From Candidatus Babeliales bacterium (lineage in GTDB: Bacteria > Babelota > Babeliae > Babelales > Chromulinivoraceae), in contig JAGOPI010000001.1 in the NCBI GenBank assembly GCA_017992075.1, forward strand, positions 67,358 to 121,178: a stretch of 53,821 nt of DNA, given 5' to 3'. Below are positions 8,618 through 16,517 of the stretch, piece after piece. A program made the translations under genes and the position numbers. Numbering within the stretch: the stretch's first letter is position 1; every line of letters starts with the position of its first letter. The notes beneath the pieces are model-generated. The model worked only from the letters and a program-made list of their open reading frames with translations, had not been told where the DNA came from and made no database searches.

Positions 8618-9303
8618 AAAACAAACTCTTTTTGTTTTTTGGGCCTCCTGGTTCTGGTAAAGGAACGTTGTCTGAACTTTGCGTTGAGCAGTTTGGTTGG
8701 TTGCAATTATCAACAGGTAATGTATGTCGACAGCATATTGCTCAAGCAACAAGCATTGGAAAACAGATTCAAAAAATAAGTTCAGAAGGTGGTTTAGTAC
8801 CTGATGAAATTATTGGACAGATGGTAAATGATTGGATTATTGGTCAAGAAATAAAACCGCAAGGAATTGTTTTTGACGGATACCCGCGAACGTTACAGCA
8901 AGCTGAGATGCTGTATCGTTTTTGGAAAGAAAAATTATCAGACTTTGAATTAATTTTAGTAAAAATAAATATTGATGCACAGCTTTTAACCGATAGAATT
9001 TTAAATCGAATTGTGTGTAGTAATAAAAATTGTGGACGTGTTTATTCATTGGTTCCATTATCACAAACCAAACCGAAAAACGATATGATTTGTGATGTAT
9101 GTAAAGCTGATTTAATCCGTCGATCTGATGACACTCAGGAATCAATGAAATTACGGCTTAAAATTTATTTTCAACATGAACAAGAAATTTTAAAATTTTT
9201 TGTTGATAAAGGTTTAAAAATTAATGTTTTAAAGGGTGATCAAAGTGTGCAAAAATTATTGCAAGATTTTAAAACGATAGTGCTTCAAAATTATGTTTGC
9301 TAA
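8614..9303 (+). CDS. adk: Adenylate kinase, zinc-type lid
   Basis: Cytosolic enzyme that interconverts ATP + AMP and 2 ADP. The P-loop GPPGSGKGT is at residues 10-18 and the AMP-site DGYPRT at 88-93. The lid holds four cysteines (C135, C140, C160, C163), so it is a structural zinc-binding lid. Spacing of the first pair is CxxxxC rather than the usual CxxC, a small oddity. The length of 229 is normal. The start is TTG overlapping the secY stop, supported by GAGGGAG six bases upstream. The end overlaps map by 11 bp. Confidence 0.96.
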   Translation: MKNKLFLFFGPPGSGKGTLSELCVEQFGWLQLSTGNVCRQHIAQATSIGKQIQKISSEGGLVPDEIIGQMVNDWIIGQEIKPQGIVFDGYPRTLQQAEMLYRFWKEKLSDFELILVKINIDAQLLTDRILNRIVCSNKNCGRVYSLVPLSQTKPKNDMICDVCKADLIRRSDDTQESMKLRLKIYFQHEQEILKFFVDKGLKINVLKGDQSVQKLLQDFKTIVLQNYVC

Positions 9304-10042
9304 AAATAAACAAGCTTTAGATACGATGAGAATTGCGGGTAAATTGCTCGCAGAAATCTTTGAAAACGTTAATTCGGTCATACAGCCAGGAAGATCAACA
9401 GCATCAATTGATGCTTGGATTGAGCAGCAACTTGTGCAAAAAAATTTAGTTTCACAGTCAAAAGGCTATAAAGGCTATCGACATGTGAGCTGTATTTCAG
9501 TGAACAATGTTGTCGTACATGGTGTACCTAGTGAGCAAGTTATTTTGCAGCTTGGTGATTATGTTAAAGTTGATGTTTGTGCGGCATGGAATTTTTATTG
9601 TGCGGATATGGCACGAGGATTTATTGTTGGATCGGTTCATAATGAAAAAGTGCAGCATTTAATGACGATTGCACGCCAAGCGCTTGATAAAGGAATTGCT
9701 CAAGCGATCGTGGGAAATCGGTTATATGATATTTCTGCTGCAATTCAACAGCATATTGAACAATTTGGTTATGGAATTGTCAGAGATTTTGCAGGACATG
9801 GTATTGGCAAACGTATGCATGAAAATCCTGATGTACCAAATTTTGGAACAGCAGGAACAGGTATGCGACTTGCTGAAGGAATGACATTTGCAATTGAACC
9901 GATGATTACACAAGGGTCGTATGAAGTGTTTGTTGATCGAGATGGTTGGACGGTAAAAACAAAGGATGGAATGCTCGCAGCGCATGTAGAAGATACGATT
10001 GCGATTACAGCAAATGGTCCTGAAATTTTAACACGTCCTTAA
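9293..10042 (+). CDS. map: Methionine aminopeptidase, type I
   Basis: Removes the initiator methionine from nascent proteins. The 249 residues carry the complete metal-binding set of the pita-bread fold: D94, D105, H169, E202 and E233, plus the catalytic H76. The segments VKVDVCAAWNFYCADMARG, DFAGHGIGKRMHENP and TFAIEPM are diagnostic. No N-terminal zinc finger or SH3 extension is present. It overlaps the adk end by 11 bp. The secY-adk-map-infA-rpmJ order is classical. Confidence 0.97.
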   Translation: MFAKNKQALDTMRIAGKLLAEIFENVNSVIQPGRSTASIDAWIEQQLVQKNLVSQSKGYKGYRHVSCISVNNVVVHGVPSEQVILQLGDYVKVDVCAAWNFYCADMARGFIVGSVHNEKVQHLMTIARQALDKGIAQAIVGNRLYDISAAIQQHIEQFGYGIVRDFAGHGIGKRMHENPDVPNFGTAGTGMRLAEGMTFAIEPMITQGSYEVFVDRDGWTVKTKDGMLAAHVEDTIAITANGPEILTRP

Positions 10043-10072
10043 AAATAAGCAGTTGAAAGCAATAAGGTTGTT

Positions 10073-10291
10073 ATGAAACAAAAAGATGATGTAGTCCGAA
10101 TTGACGGAATAGTTAAGGAAACATTGCCAAACGCAATGTTTCGAGTAGAAGTTGAAGGGGGACATATTGTTCTAGGGCATGTATCTGGTAAAATGCGTAT
10201 GAATTTTATCAAAATATTGCCTGGAGATAAGGTTGTTTTGGAGCTTTCTCCTTACGATTTAACTCGTGGAAGAATAGTCCGTAGAAATTAG
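10073..10291 (+). CDS. infA: Translation initiation factor IF-1
   Basis: OB-fold factor that occupies the A-site during initiation. It has 72 residues, exactly the canonical size. Family motifs are [20 protein letters not shown], the strand with [12 protein letters not shown], and the C-terminal [15 protein letters not shown] (usually [13 protein letters not shown]). An AATAAGGTTGTT stretch precedes the ATG. Confidence 0.97.
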   Translation: MKQKDDVVRIDGIVKETLPNAMFRVEVEGGHIVLGHVSGKMRMNFIKILPGDKVVLELSPYDLTRGRIVRRN

Positions 10292-10331
10292 TGGTTAAAT
10301 TACAATGTTTTTTTGAAAGAAAGCTGTTATA

Positions 10332-10448
10332 ATGAAAGTAAGAACTTCTGTTAAAGTGATGTGTAGTGATTGTCAAATTATTAAACGTGCAGGAATTGTA
10401 CGAGTAATTTGCAAAAAAAGCCCGAAGCATAAACAACGTCAAGGATAA
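10332..10448 (+). CDS. rpmJ: Ribosomal protein L36, zinc-binding form
   Basis: This 38-codon gene encodes [14 protein letters not shown] and continues to the invariant end PKHKQRQG. The zinc ligands are C11, C14, C27 and H33 (C-x2-C...C-x5-H), so it is the ordinary zinc-containing L36. The stop is TAA at 10446-10448. It lies between infA and rpsM, the standard site, and S13 starts 9 bp later. It is short but unambiguous. Confidence 0.97.
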   Translation: MKVRTSVKVMCSDCQIIKRAGIVRVICKKSPKHKQRQG

Positions 10449-10457
10449 AGGTCGTAT

Positions 10458-10844
10458 ATGGCAAGAATTTCTGGGGTTAATTTACCTCCTCGCAAAAGAA
10501 TCGAATTTGGTCTTACCTATGTCTATGGTATAGGACTTAATTCAGCTCAAAAAATTTTAAAAGAACTGAATATCGATTTTGATACACGAGTTAAAGATTT
10601 GTCAGATCAAGAAGTATTTGCAATTCAAAAAAAAGTGACTGATGAGTACACAACTGAAGGTGATTTGCGTAAAGAAGTTTTGATGAATATCAAACGTTTG
10701 CAAGAAATCGGATGTTATCGTGGCTTGCGCCATAAAAAAGGTCTTCCTTCTCGTGGTCAGCGTACAAAAACAAACGCTCGTACTCGTAAGGGTCCACGTA
10801 AAGCAGGATCTGCAGTTGCAATGAAGAAAAAAGTAGCTAAATAA
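10458..10844 (+). CDS. rpsM: Ribosomal protein S13
   Basis: S13 forms intersubunit bridges and contacts the P-site tRNA. It has 128 residues, starting [26 protein letters not shown]. The C-terminal signature [26 protein letters not shown] is intact and followed by a basic tail. First gene of the alpha-operon part, with AAAGGTCG upstream. Confidence 0.98.
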   Translation: MARISGVNLPPRKRIEFGLTYVYGIGLNSAQKILKELNIDFDTRVKDLSDQEVFAIQKKVTDEYTTEGDLRKEVLMNIKRLQEIGCYRGLRHKKGLPSRGQRTKTNARTRKGPRKAGSAVAMKKKVAK

Positions 10845-10868
10845 GATCTGATATTAGGTAAGAGAATT

Positions 10869-11255
10869 ATGACTGTTCCACAAAAGAAAATTAAAAAATC
10901 AAAACGACAACTGAGCGCAGCAGTAGCTCATGTTAAATCTTCATTTAACAACACCATGGTAACAATTACAACTCCTGAAGGTGATGTTGTTTTATCAAGC
11001 AGTGCGGGAAAATTAGGGTATAAAGGTTCACGTAAAGGAACTCCTTTTGCAGCATCTCAAGTTGCAAATACGCTTGCAAAAGATATGCATACTATGGGTA
11101 TTAAAACTGTTGAAATTAACTTGCAAGGACCTGGCGCTGGACGTGATTCAGTTGTTCGAGCATTTCAAGGTTCAGGATTGCACATTTCAGTACTCAGAGA
11201 TGTAACACCATTGCCTCACAATGGTCCTCGTCCTCCTAAAAAGCGTCGTGTATAA
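10869..11255 (+). CDS. rpsK: Ribosomal protein S11
   Basis: Platform protein near the mRNA exit. It has 128 residues with SSFNNTMVTITTPEGDV, KGSRKGTPFAASQVA and the invariant C-terminal half GPGAGRDSVVRAFQGSGLHI followed by DVTPLPHNGPRPPKKRRV. Start ATG at 10869 follows a TAAGAGAAT stretch. Confidence 0.98.
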   Translation: MTVPQKKIKKSKRQLSAAVAHVKSSFNNTMVTITTPEGDVVLSSSAGKLGYKGSRKGTPFAASQVANTLAKDMHTMGIKTVEINLQGPGAGRDSVVRAFQGSGLHISVLRDVTPLPHNGPRPPKKRRV

Positions 11256-11290
11256 AAGATTAACGTTTCAGAATTGGTTATAAAAAGATT

Positions 11291-11878
11291 ATGGCAAATA
11301 AACCGAATGCAAAAGCAAAAACAAAAGAGCAGTTAGCAGCGGGTGGCGGACAAGCAGAACCAGCAGCTAAAAAAGGTAGTTTTAAGCGTACGTCAGAGTA
11401 TGGACGTCAACTTCATGAAAAACAAAAATTAAAAGAGATGTATGGAATGCGTGAAAAGCAGTTCCGACGTTTTTATCAAGAAGCGAGCCGTATGCACGGT
11501 GTTCCTGGTGAAAATCTGTTGTCACTTCTTGAACGCCGTTTAGACAGTGTCGTGTATCGTTTAAAGTTAGCAGTAACTTGCTGCCAAGCTCGTCAAATGA
11601 TTGTGCATGGTCATGTTATGGTGAACGGTCAACGTGTAACGAGCCCATCATATTTAGTTAGTATTGGTGATAATGTTAGCTTGCATCAAACAGCTTTAAA
11701 CAATGCAGAATTTTTAGCACAAGTTGTTGATAAACGTTTAAACATTGCAATTAAAGTTCCTGAATGGTTAGAGCTTTCTAAACAAAGCAGAACTGGCAAA
11801 ATATTGCGTTATCCGGTTCGTACCGATATCCAATTCCCAGTTGAAGAACATTTAATTGTTGCTTTATACTCAAAATAA
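11291..11878 (+). CDS. rpsD: Ribosomal protein S4, zinc-free
   Basis: 16S rRNA assembly initiator that also affects accuracy. It has 195 residues. The S4 RNA-binding fold is visible as [16 protein letters not shown] and [28 protein letters not shown]. The N-terminal Cys cluster seen in some S4 proteins is missing. In its place is a low-complexity stretch rich in Ala, Lys and Gly (residues about 1-32). At 195 residues it is a little short of the usual length of about 200. Confidence 0.96.
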   Translation: MANKPNAKAKTKEQLAAGGGQAEPAAKKGSFKRTSEYGRQLHEKQKLKEMYGMREKQFRRFYQEASRMHGVPGENLLSLLERRLDSVVYRLKLAVTCCQARQMIVHGHVMVNGQRVTSPSYLVSIGDNVSLHQTALNNAEFLAQVVDKRLNIAIKVPEWLELSKQSRTGKILRYPVRTDIQFPVEEHLIVALYSK

Positions 11879-11945
11879 AAAAGAGAGTGAACGATTGCAT
11901 GAACATGAGTGTGGTGTATTTTTCAGTTTTGATTAGGGATTAACT

Positions 11946-13001
11946 ATGTCGAAATCTATGTATAAACCGCTTACGATTCCAACGTTGGGGTGGGATAAAA
12001 AATCAATGAATACAACATTTGGTCGGTTGACAGCTCAACCATTAGAACCAGGTTTTGGTATTACGTTGGGAAATGCACTGCGACGTGCGTTGTTGGGTGC
12101 AATTGAAGGTTCAGCGGTTACTTCAGTAATTATTAAAGGCGTGAATCATGAATTTTCAACAATTCCTGGAGTTGTTGAAGATGTTATGCAAATTCTTTTA
12201 AATATTAAACAGATCGTTATTAAAAACAAAGAAAATTTATCTGGAACATTGAAACTTTCAGTTTCTGGTGATCAAAAATCTGTTGCTACAGTTGGAGATC
12301 TTTTTGGTGATGCTCATTTAGAGTTGGTCAACAAAGATCACGTTATTGCTTCTTTAGCGCAAGATGGAAAATTAGAAATTGAATTTTTTGTTGAGTCTGG
12401 TCGTGGGTATCAAGTTGCACAGTGGCCGGTTGGTACAGCATTAAACGAAGATGGTCGTATTTATTTGGATGCGATGTTTTCACCAGTGCGTTCTGTTTCA
12501 TTAAATGTTGAAAAAACGCGTGTTGGTAAAGAAATTGATTACGATAAAATGATTCTTGAAATCACAACAAATGGCGCAGAAACTCCAGTTGATGTGCTTA
12601 ATTATGCTGTGTCAGTACTTCGAACACAATTTGAAAATTTTTTGATTGATAAAGAAATTCCATTTAATGAACTTTCATCAAGTGATGATGATCATGCAGT
12701 AATGCAAAGTGAAGATGTTGATGACAGCGGTCTTCAAGATTTACCTGTTGAAGCATTATTTAAATCAATTGATGAGTTGGAACTTTCAGCTCGTGCACAC
12801 AATTGTTTAGCAAATGCAAATATTAATCGTGTCATTGATTTAATCAATTTGTCAGAAGATGATAGCTTGCGTATCAAAAATTTTGGTCGCAAATCATTGG
12901 ATGAAGTTAAAGAAGTGCTTAAATCAATGGGCTTGCGTTTTGGCATGAGTGTCAAAGAAGAAGCTGCTGCAAAAGCATTAAAACGTAAAAATAACAAATA
13001 A
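11946..13001 (+). CDS. rpoA: RNA polymerase alpha subunit
   Basis: Dimerising platform for RNA polymerase assembly and target of activators. At 351 residues it is slightly longer than the typical 315-330. The N-terminal domain shows FGRLTAQPLEPGFGITLGNALRRALLG and HEFSTIPGVVEDVMQILLN. The C-terminal domain holds the helix-hairpin-helix region LSARAHNCLANANINRVIDL and IKNFGRKSLDEVKEVL. The linker between the domains is Asp- and Ser-rich (about residues 241-260). It lies between S4 and L17 as usual. Confidence 0.98.
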   Translation: MSKSMYKPLTIPTLGWDKKSMNTTFGRLTAQPLEPGFGITLGNALRRALLGAIEGSAVTSVIIKGVNHEFSTIPGVVEDVMQILLNIKQIVIKNKENLSGTLKLSVSGDQKSVATVGDLFGDAHLELVNKDHVIASLAQDGKLEIEFFVESGRGYQVAQWPVGTALNEDGRIYLDAMFSPVRSVSLNVEKTRVGKEIDYDKMILEITTNGAETPVDVLNYAVSVLRTQFENFLIDKEIPFNELSSSDDDHAVMQSEDVDDSGLQDLPVEALFKSIDELELSARAHNCLANANINRVIDLINLSEDDSLRIKNFGRKSLDEVKEVLKSMGLRFGMSVKEEAAAKALKRKNNK

Positions 13002-13130
13002 AAATTATTTGTTGTCCCACACTTTGTTAAAAATTTAGTGTGCTGTCTATTGTATGGCAGAACATGATGTAGTTGAAAACAAAGACAAGGGGCGAAAACA
13101 TTAAAAAATTACCTTGTTAAGGAAAGTCCC

Positions 13131-13493
13131 ATGAGACATTTAAATGCTCGTAAAAAATTAAACATGAAACCGTCCCATCGCAAATCATATTTGCGAAATC
13201 AAGTTATTAATTTGATTACTTATGGACACATTACTATTTCACTTGCTGGTGCTAAAGAAGTACGTCGTTTTGCAGAAAAAATGGTGACTTTGGCAGCGAA
13301 AGGCACTCCAGATTTTAATACACGTCGTCGTGCAAAACAGTTGTTGCCATATTCTGATAGCGCAATTGAAAAATTGTTTACAGAAATCGCTCCTGTTTAT
13401 GTAACTCGTCCGGGTGGATATACTCGTATTTTACGTCTTGGTCGTCGTGCAAGTGATTCTGCGTCAATGGCGCGTTTGCAGTGGGTTCAGTAA
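13131..13493 (+). CDS. rplQ: Ribosomal protein L17
   Basis: Large-subunit protein near the tunnel exit, the normal last gene of the alpha operon. It has 120 residues, with MRHLNARKKLNMKPSHRKSY at the N-terminus (usually MRH...GRKL.R...HR.A), TTAGAKEVRRFAEKM-like segment, and GGYTRILRLGRRASDSA. The 129-bp gap after rpoA contains short inverted repeats (CACACT/AGTGTG and ACAAGG/CCTTGT), but I cannot assign them a function. Confidence 0.97.
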   Translation: MRHLNARKKLNMKPSHRKSYLRNQVINLITYGHITISLAGAKEVRRFAEKMVTLAAKGTPDFNTRRRAKQLLPYSDSAIEKLFTEIAPVYVTRPGGYTRILRLGRRASDSASMARLQWVQ

Positions 13494-13525
13494 AATTTTA
13501 AGTCTCTTTTGATGAGTAGGATGTG

Positions 13526-13873
13526 ATGTTTATGTATGAAAATGATGAAAAATCGTCGATTTTACAAAAACATTCAAACTTGCAAAAAGAGCTAAAATCA
13601 ACGAACTTTGCAGAGCAGCAAGAAGAAATCATTCAAGCTAATTTAACTGATGTTATAAGCAAAATTCAAGCAGTTTTGAATGAATTGCAACCGTATATCA
13701 GCTCGCATGGTGGACGTGTTGAATTTGTTGAAATCAAAGATTTCGTTGTTTTTATTCGATTTTATGGGGCATGTCTATCATGTCCCCTTTCTTTTTATAC
13801 CCTGACCTATGGAGTTGAGCGCCATATTAAGGGCAAAATTCCCTCAATTCTGCGCGTTGAAGCGTTGGAATAA
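13526..13873 (+). CDS. NifU-like iron-sulfur scaffold protein
   Basis: A single NifU C-terminal-type domain that would assemble or carry Fe-S clusters. The domain covers roughly residues 45-115, with ELQPYISSHGGRVEFVEIKD and the cluster-ligand pair in ACLSCPLS (CxxC), matching the usual GxCxxCP pattern. The N-terminal 45 residues are charged and not recognised. Possible starts are GTG 13523, ATG 13526 and ATG 13532. I chose 13526 because AGG lies five bases upstream. It follows L17 by 30 bp and probably shares its transcript. Confidence 0.85.
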   Translation: MFMYENDEKSSILQKHSNLQKELKSTNFAEQQEEIIQANLTDVISKIQAVLNELQPYISSHGGRVEFVEIKDFVVFIRFYGACLSCPLSFYTLTYGVERHIKGKIPSILRVEALE

Positions 13874-13995
13874 TCCCATTTTTCGTTTAATATTCAATAT
13901 TTTTAAGTAAAAATTTTCAATCTGTTGCAATGTTGGAATTTTTGATTTGTTGATGCAGAGCGTTATTTAAAAGCTTATTAATAAATTCAGGGTAC

Positions 13996-14015
13996 CCTTT
14001 TGTGCCCTTAAAAGG
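13996..14015. other. Short inverted repeat in the gap between the ribosomal cluster and the secreted-protein cluster
   Basis: The 274-bp gap 13874-14147 separates the NifU-like gene from the first secreted-protein gene. It contains the 6-bp inverted repeat CCTTTT/AAAAGG here, a TATAAA at 14023-14028 that could be a -10 box (with a weak TTGTGC 17 bases upstream), and a perfect GACTAGAGTC palindrome at 14105-14114. None is strong enough for a firm promoter or terminator call. Confidence 0.3.
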
Positions 14016-14147
14016 CCTATGTTATAAATAGTATATGTCTAAAAATGTAAAATTCCTGAAAAAGGGCTTCATTTTAGGCATAAAGGGGTTAGTCATGAAA
14101 CATTGACTAGAGTCTAATTATATAAAAAAAACCTAATGGAGGTTCTC

Positions 14148-14918
14148 ATGAAAAATAAATTATTTTTATCATTATCGTTGTTGACAATGCCGTTTGTTGC
14201 TGTGTCAAATATAATGAATGCAACTGACGTATACGTATCTCAATTTGCTTATAATTCAAAGAATGGATTATTTAATTATAAAAATCCAAAATCTGGTAAT
14301 CTTCATCCAGTAAATGAGCGTTTTGTTGCAAAGCATTTAACGCCAGAAACTATTAAGTATTTAAAAGGTGATTTGCTAGGTTTTGCTGCTGCAAAAGTTT
14401 CAAAAATAGCTTCAAATGCTAAAGTAGCGGTTGTTGCTCTTCCTGCAGCGGTAGTTGCTGGTGGTATTTATGCTCTTGATCGTGTACAAGCTCAAGCTGC
14501 ACAAGCTGAATCTGTTGAATTAAACAGACGTGCTGAAAAATTAGCAAAACAAAAAATGATCGGTGCTCAATTAGCTGAAGAAAAAGCAAACATTGAAGCT
14601 GGTTTAGCGTCACAATCAACAAAAATGCAACGTGTTAAAAATGCGTTGAACATTGCTGGTTCATTTACAAAAACTCAAGCTATGAACGCTGGTTCATTTG
14701 TAAAAACTCATAAAGTTGCTACAGGTGCTGGTCTTGCAACAGTGGTTGCAGGTGCTTCAGTTTTAGCGTACAAAAAAGGTCTTTTTGGTAAAGCTACTAA
14801 AAAATCAACAGTAACAGTTTCAACTCCAGTTGTTACTCCAGTTGTTACTCCAGTTGTTAAAAAAGCTAAAAAGGCTGCTAAACGTTTACCAGGTGGTTAC
14901 GCTCCTCGTCGCAAGTAA
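14148..14918 (+). CDS. Secreted/membrane-anchored protein, tandem paralogue 1
   Basis: Function unknown. The ATG at 14148 is chosen over an in-frame ATG at 14136 because GGAGG at 14138-14142 is an ideal ribosome binding site for it. The 256 residues start with a signal peptide (MKNKLFLSLSLLTMPFVAVS). A short motif follows (NYKNPKSGNLHPV). Next come a hydrophobic segment (AVVALPAAVVAGGIYAL), an Ala/Glu/Lys helix with coiled-coil character (SVELNRRAEKLAKQKMIGAQ), a second hydrophobic segment (TGAGLATVVAGASVLAY) and a Val-Pro-Thr repeat with a Lys-rich tail. From about residue 84 it is nearly identical to the next gene. A membrane-anchored surface or periplasmic role is inference. Confidence 0.85.
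   Translation: MKNKLFLSLSLLTMPFVAVSNIMNATDVYVSQFAYNSKNGLFNYKNPKSGNLHPVNERFVAKHLTPETIKYLKGDLLGFAAAKVSKIASNAKVAVVALPAAVVAGGIYALDRVQAQAAQAESVELNRRAEKLAKQKMIGAQLAEEKANIEAGLASQSTKMQRVKNALNIAGSFTKTQAMNAGSFVKTHKVATGAGLATVVAGASVLAYKKGLFGKATKKSTVTVSTPVVTPVVTPVVKKAKKAAKRLPGGYAPRRK
14823..14858 (+). repeat. Three tandem copies of a 12-bp unit
   Basis: ACTCCAGTTGTT is repeated three times without change and encodes TPVV repeats in the first secreted paralogue. The same triplet of units occurs in the second paralogue. Perfect identity suggests slippage-prone DNA that could vary in copy number. Confidence 0.9.
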
Positions 14919-15026
14919 TTTTAGCTGATAATTTGAAGACCGTTAAAAGTTTCAAATTATGATGATTGAAATATTAAGTCAGCCTGTTAACAGTAATGTT
15001 GACGGGCTGATTTGAGTAAAATAAAA
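14916..15026 (+). repeat. Two-hairpin 3' module, copy 1
   Basis: This 111-bp segment begins at the stop codon of paralogue 1 and recurs after paralogue 2 with about five differences. It holds two stem-loops. The first is ATAATTTGAA (14928-14937) with TTCAAATTAT (14951-14960). The second is TCAGCCTGTTAA (14979-14990) with TTGACGGGCTGA (14999-15010), with G-U pairs. The second stem is followed by only three T residues, so it is at best a weak intrinsic terminator. It may instead be an mRNA-stabilising or processing element. Confidence 0.8.
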
Positions 15027-15049
15027 ATTTTATATGAAAGGTTCTTTTT

Positions 15050-15931
15050 ATGAAAAATAAATTAATGATATTGACGATGGCATTTATTGCTATGTCACAA
15101 GTAATCAATACAAATGTTTCAAATGCTTTAATGTCTCCTGAAGATGCTTCTAAAATAAGATATGGTGTTGAGCGATTTGGTTTTAAAAATGGTAAATTTA
15201 CTTATAAAAATCCAACATCAGGAAATATTCATCCTGTAAAGAATAATTTTACAAAAAAACATTTATTGGCTCATGGAACACAAGAATTTTTTAAAGCAGA
15301 AGTGCAAGCACCAACAGAAGCTAAACGTTTATTATCTTTCCAACCAAAACCATCAGCACTTGTTGTTTTACCATCTACTTTATTAAATAAAGGTAGTAAG
15401 GTTTTAAATTCTGCTTCATTAGTTTCAAAAATAGCTTCAAATGCTAAAGTGGCGGCGGTTGTTGCTCTTCCTGCAGCAGTAGTTGCTGGTGGTGTTTATG
15501 CTTATGATAGAGCACAAGCTCAAGCTGCTCAAACAGAATCTGTTGAATTAAACAGACGTGCTGAAAAATTAGCAAAACAAAAAATGATCGGTGCTCAATT
15601 AGCTGAAGAAAAAGCAAACATTGAAGCTGGTTTAGCGTTACAATCAACAAAAATGCAACGTGTTAAAAATGCATTGAACATTGCTGGTTCATTTACAAAA
15701 ACTCAAGCTATGAATGCTGGTTCATTTGTAAAAACTCATAAAGTTGCTACAGGTGCTGGTCTTGCAACAGTGGTTGCAGGGGCTTCAATTTTAGCGTATA
15801 AAAAAGGTTTTTTTGGTAAAGCTACTAAAAAATCAACAGTAACAGTTTCAACTCCAGTTGTTACTCCAGTTGTTACTCCAGTTGTTAAAAAAGCTAAAAA
15901 CGCTGTTAAGCGTAAAGCTCGTCGTAAGTAA
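15050..15931 (+). CDS. Secreted/membrane-anchored protein, tandem paralogue 2
   Basis: Function unknown. The 293 residues have the same plan as the upstream paralogue: signal peptide (MKNKLMILTMAFIAMSQVIN), the motif FTYKNPTSGNIHPV, two hydrophobic segments flanking a charged helix, TPVV repeats and a basic tail (KAKNAVKRKARRK). It has about 36 extra residues before the first hydrophobic segment (SFQPKPSALVVLPSTLLNKG region). The segment from 15422 onward is nearly identical in DNA to 14397 onward, whereas the N-terminal thirds have diverged. That pattern fits duplication followed by gene conversion. Confidence 0.85.
   Translation: MKNKLMILTMAFIAMSQVINTNVSNALMSPEDASKIRYGVERFGFKNGKFTYKNPTSGNIHPVKNNFTKKHLLAHGTQEFFKAEVQAPTEAKRLLSFQPKPSALVVLPSTLLNKGSKVLNSASLVSKIASNAKVAAVVALPAAVVAGGVYAYDRAQAQAAQTESVELNRRAEKLAKQKMIGAQLAEEKANIEAGLALQSTKMQRVKNALNIAGSFTKTQAMNAGSFVKTHKVATGAGLATVVAGASILAYKKGFFGKATKKSTVTVSTPVVTPVVTPVVKKAKNAVKRKARRK
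15851..15886 (+). repeat. Three tandem copies of the same 12-bp unit, second paralogue
   Basis: ACTCCAGTTGTT occurs three times in a row, identical to the array in the upstream paralogue. It encodes TPVV repeats directly before the Lys-rich C-terminus. Confidence 0.9.
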
Positions 15932-16039
15932 TTTTAGCTGATAATTTGAAGACCGTTAAAAGTTTCAAATTATGATGATCTGAATATTAAGTCAGCCTGT
16001 TAATAGTAATGTTGACGGGCTGATTTGAGTAAAATAAAA
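15929..16039 (+). repeat. Two-hairpin 3' module, copy 2
   Basis: Second copy of the 111-bp module, again starting at the stop codon. Stems are at 15941-15950/15964-15973 and 15992-16003/16012-16023. It ends 13 bp before the ATG of the next secreted-protein gene, so it also serves as that gene's 5' leader. Both copies precede another gene of the cluster, which would suit processing or differential expression. Confidence 0.8.
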
Positions 16040-16051
16040 CTTGGAGGTTTT

Positions 16052-16360
16052 ATGAAAAAAAAAATAATGATGATTTGTATGCTATTATTTGGTGTACAAA
16101 CAACTGTGCAAGCAAAATTATGGGATGATGTGAAACTGTATTATGCTGTTGCATGTTTTGTTGTGATGGAAAAAATTAAATCGATGAATCCGTTTGGTAA
16201 GGCGATAGCGTCATTAGATTATGATGATGATTTTTCATTTGAACCGGATCCTATCGTAGTTCCAAAATTTAAAAAATATCATACAAAAAATGGTAAACTT
16301 ATTTTACCAACAATAACACAAGCAATGCGTAAAAAATTACAAAAATTTAAAAAAAGTTAA
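16052..16360 (+). CDS. Small secreted protein, unknown
   Basis: I do not recognise this gene. The ATG at 16052 is chosen because GGAGG lies at 16043-16047, and the in-frame TTG at 16025 falls inside the repeat module. The 102 residues start with a clear signal peptide ending VQA before KLWDD. An acidic patch (DYDDDFSFEPD) follows, then a basic C-terminus (MRKKLQKFKKS). The segment HTKNGKLILP faintly resembles the KNGKFTYKNP region of the paralogues upstream, which hints at a shared origin. It ends before a strong terminator. Confidence 0.75.
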   Translation: MKKKIMMICMLLFGVQTTVQAKLWDDVKLYYAVACFVVMEKIKSMNPFGKAIASLDYDDDFSFEPDPIVVPKFKKYHTKNGKLILPTITQAMRKKLQKFKKS

Positions 16361-16381
16361 TCGTTTTGAAATAAAGATTGT

Positions 16382-16424
16382 ACGGTCAATTGGATTTTTA
16401 AAAATTTAATTGACCGTTTTTTTG
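16382..16424 (+). terminator. Intrinsic terminator of the secreted-protein cluster
   Basis: The perfect stem ACGGTCAATT (16382-16391) pairs with AATTGACCGT (16408-16417). The AT-rich interior can pair further, and a run of seven T follows. It lies 22 bp after the stop of the small secreted protein. Confidence 0.88.
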
Positions 16425-16450
16425 CTTTTTGACAGCACTTTTTAATTGAT

Positions 16451-16509
16451 AAATGAGTTTAAGTTTGATACCATTAAATTTGAATTTAATTTAAACTCAT
16501 TTTTTTAGG
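16451..16509 (+). promoter_or_regulatory. Terminator-like hairpin in the leader of the next gene
   Basis: A 12-bp perfect inverted repeat (AAATGAGTTTAA at 16451-16462, TTAAACTCATTT at 16491-16502) is followed by a T run to 16507 and then AGGGG, just 9 bases before the ATG at 16518. TTGACA at 16429-16434 upstream could be a -35 box, but no good -10 box stands at the right distance. It could be a second terminator for the cluster upstream or an attenuator for the gene downstream. Confidence 0.5.
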
Positions 16510-16517
16510 GGTCTTTC

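Noticed and set aside
13002-13130. Gap before L17 as a regulatory leader
   Set aside because: Only short weak inverted repeats are visible (CACACT/AGTGTG, ACAAGG/CCTTGT), and no known ribosomal leader fits.
14103-14131. TTGACT as -35 box before the first secreted paralogue
   Set aside because: The -10 position at 17 bp is all A, and the better TATA sequence is only 12 bp away, so spacing is wrong.
14823-14858. Tandem short repeats as a possible CRISPR array
   Set aside because: No spacers between units, in-frame coding, and no cas genes in the window.
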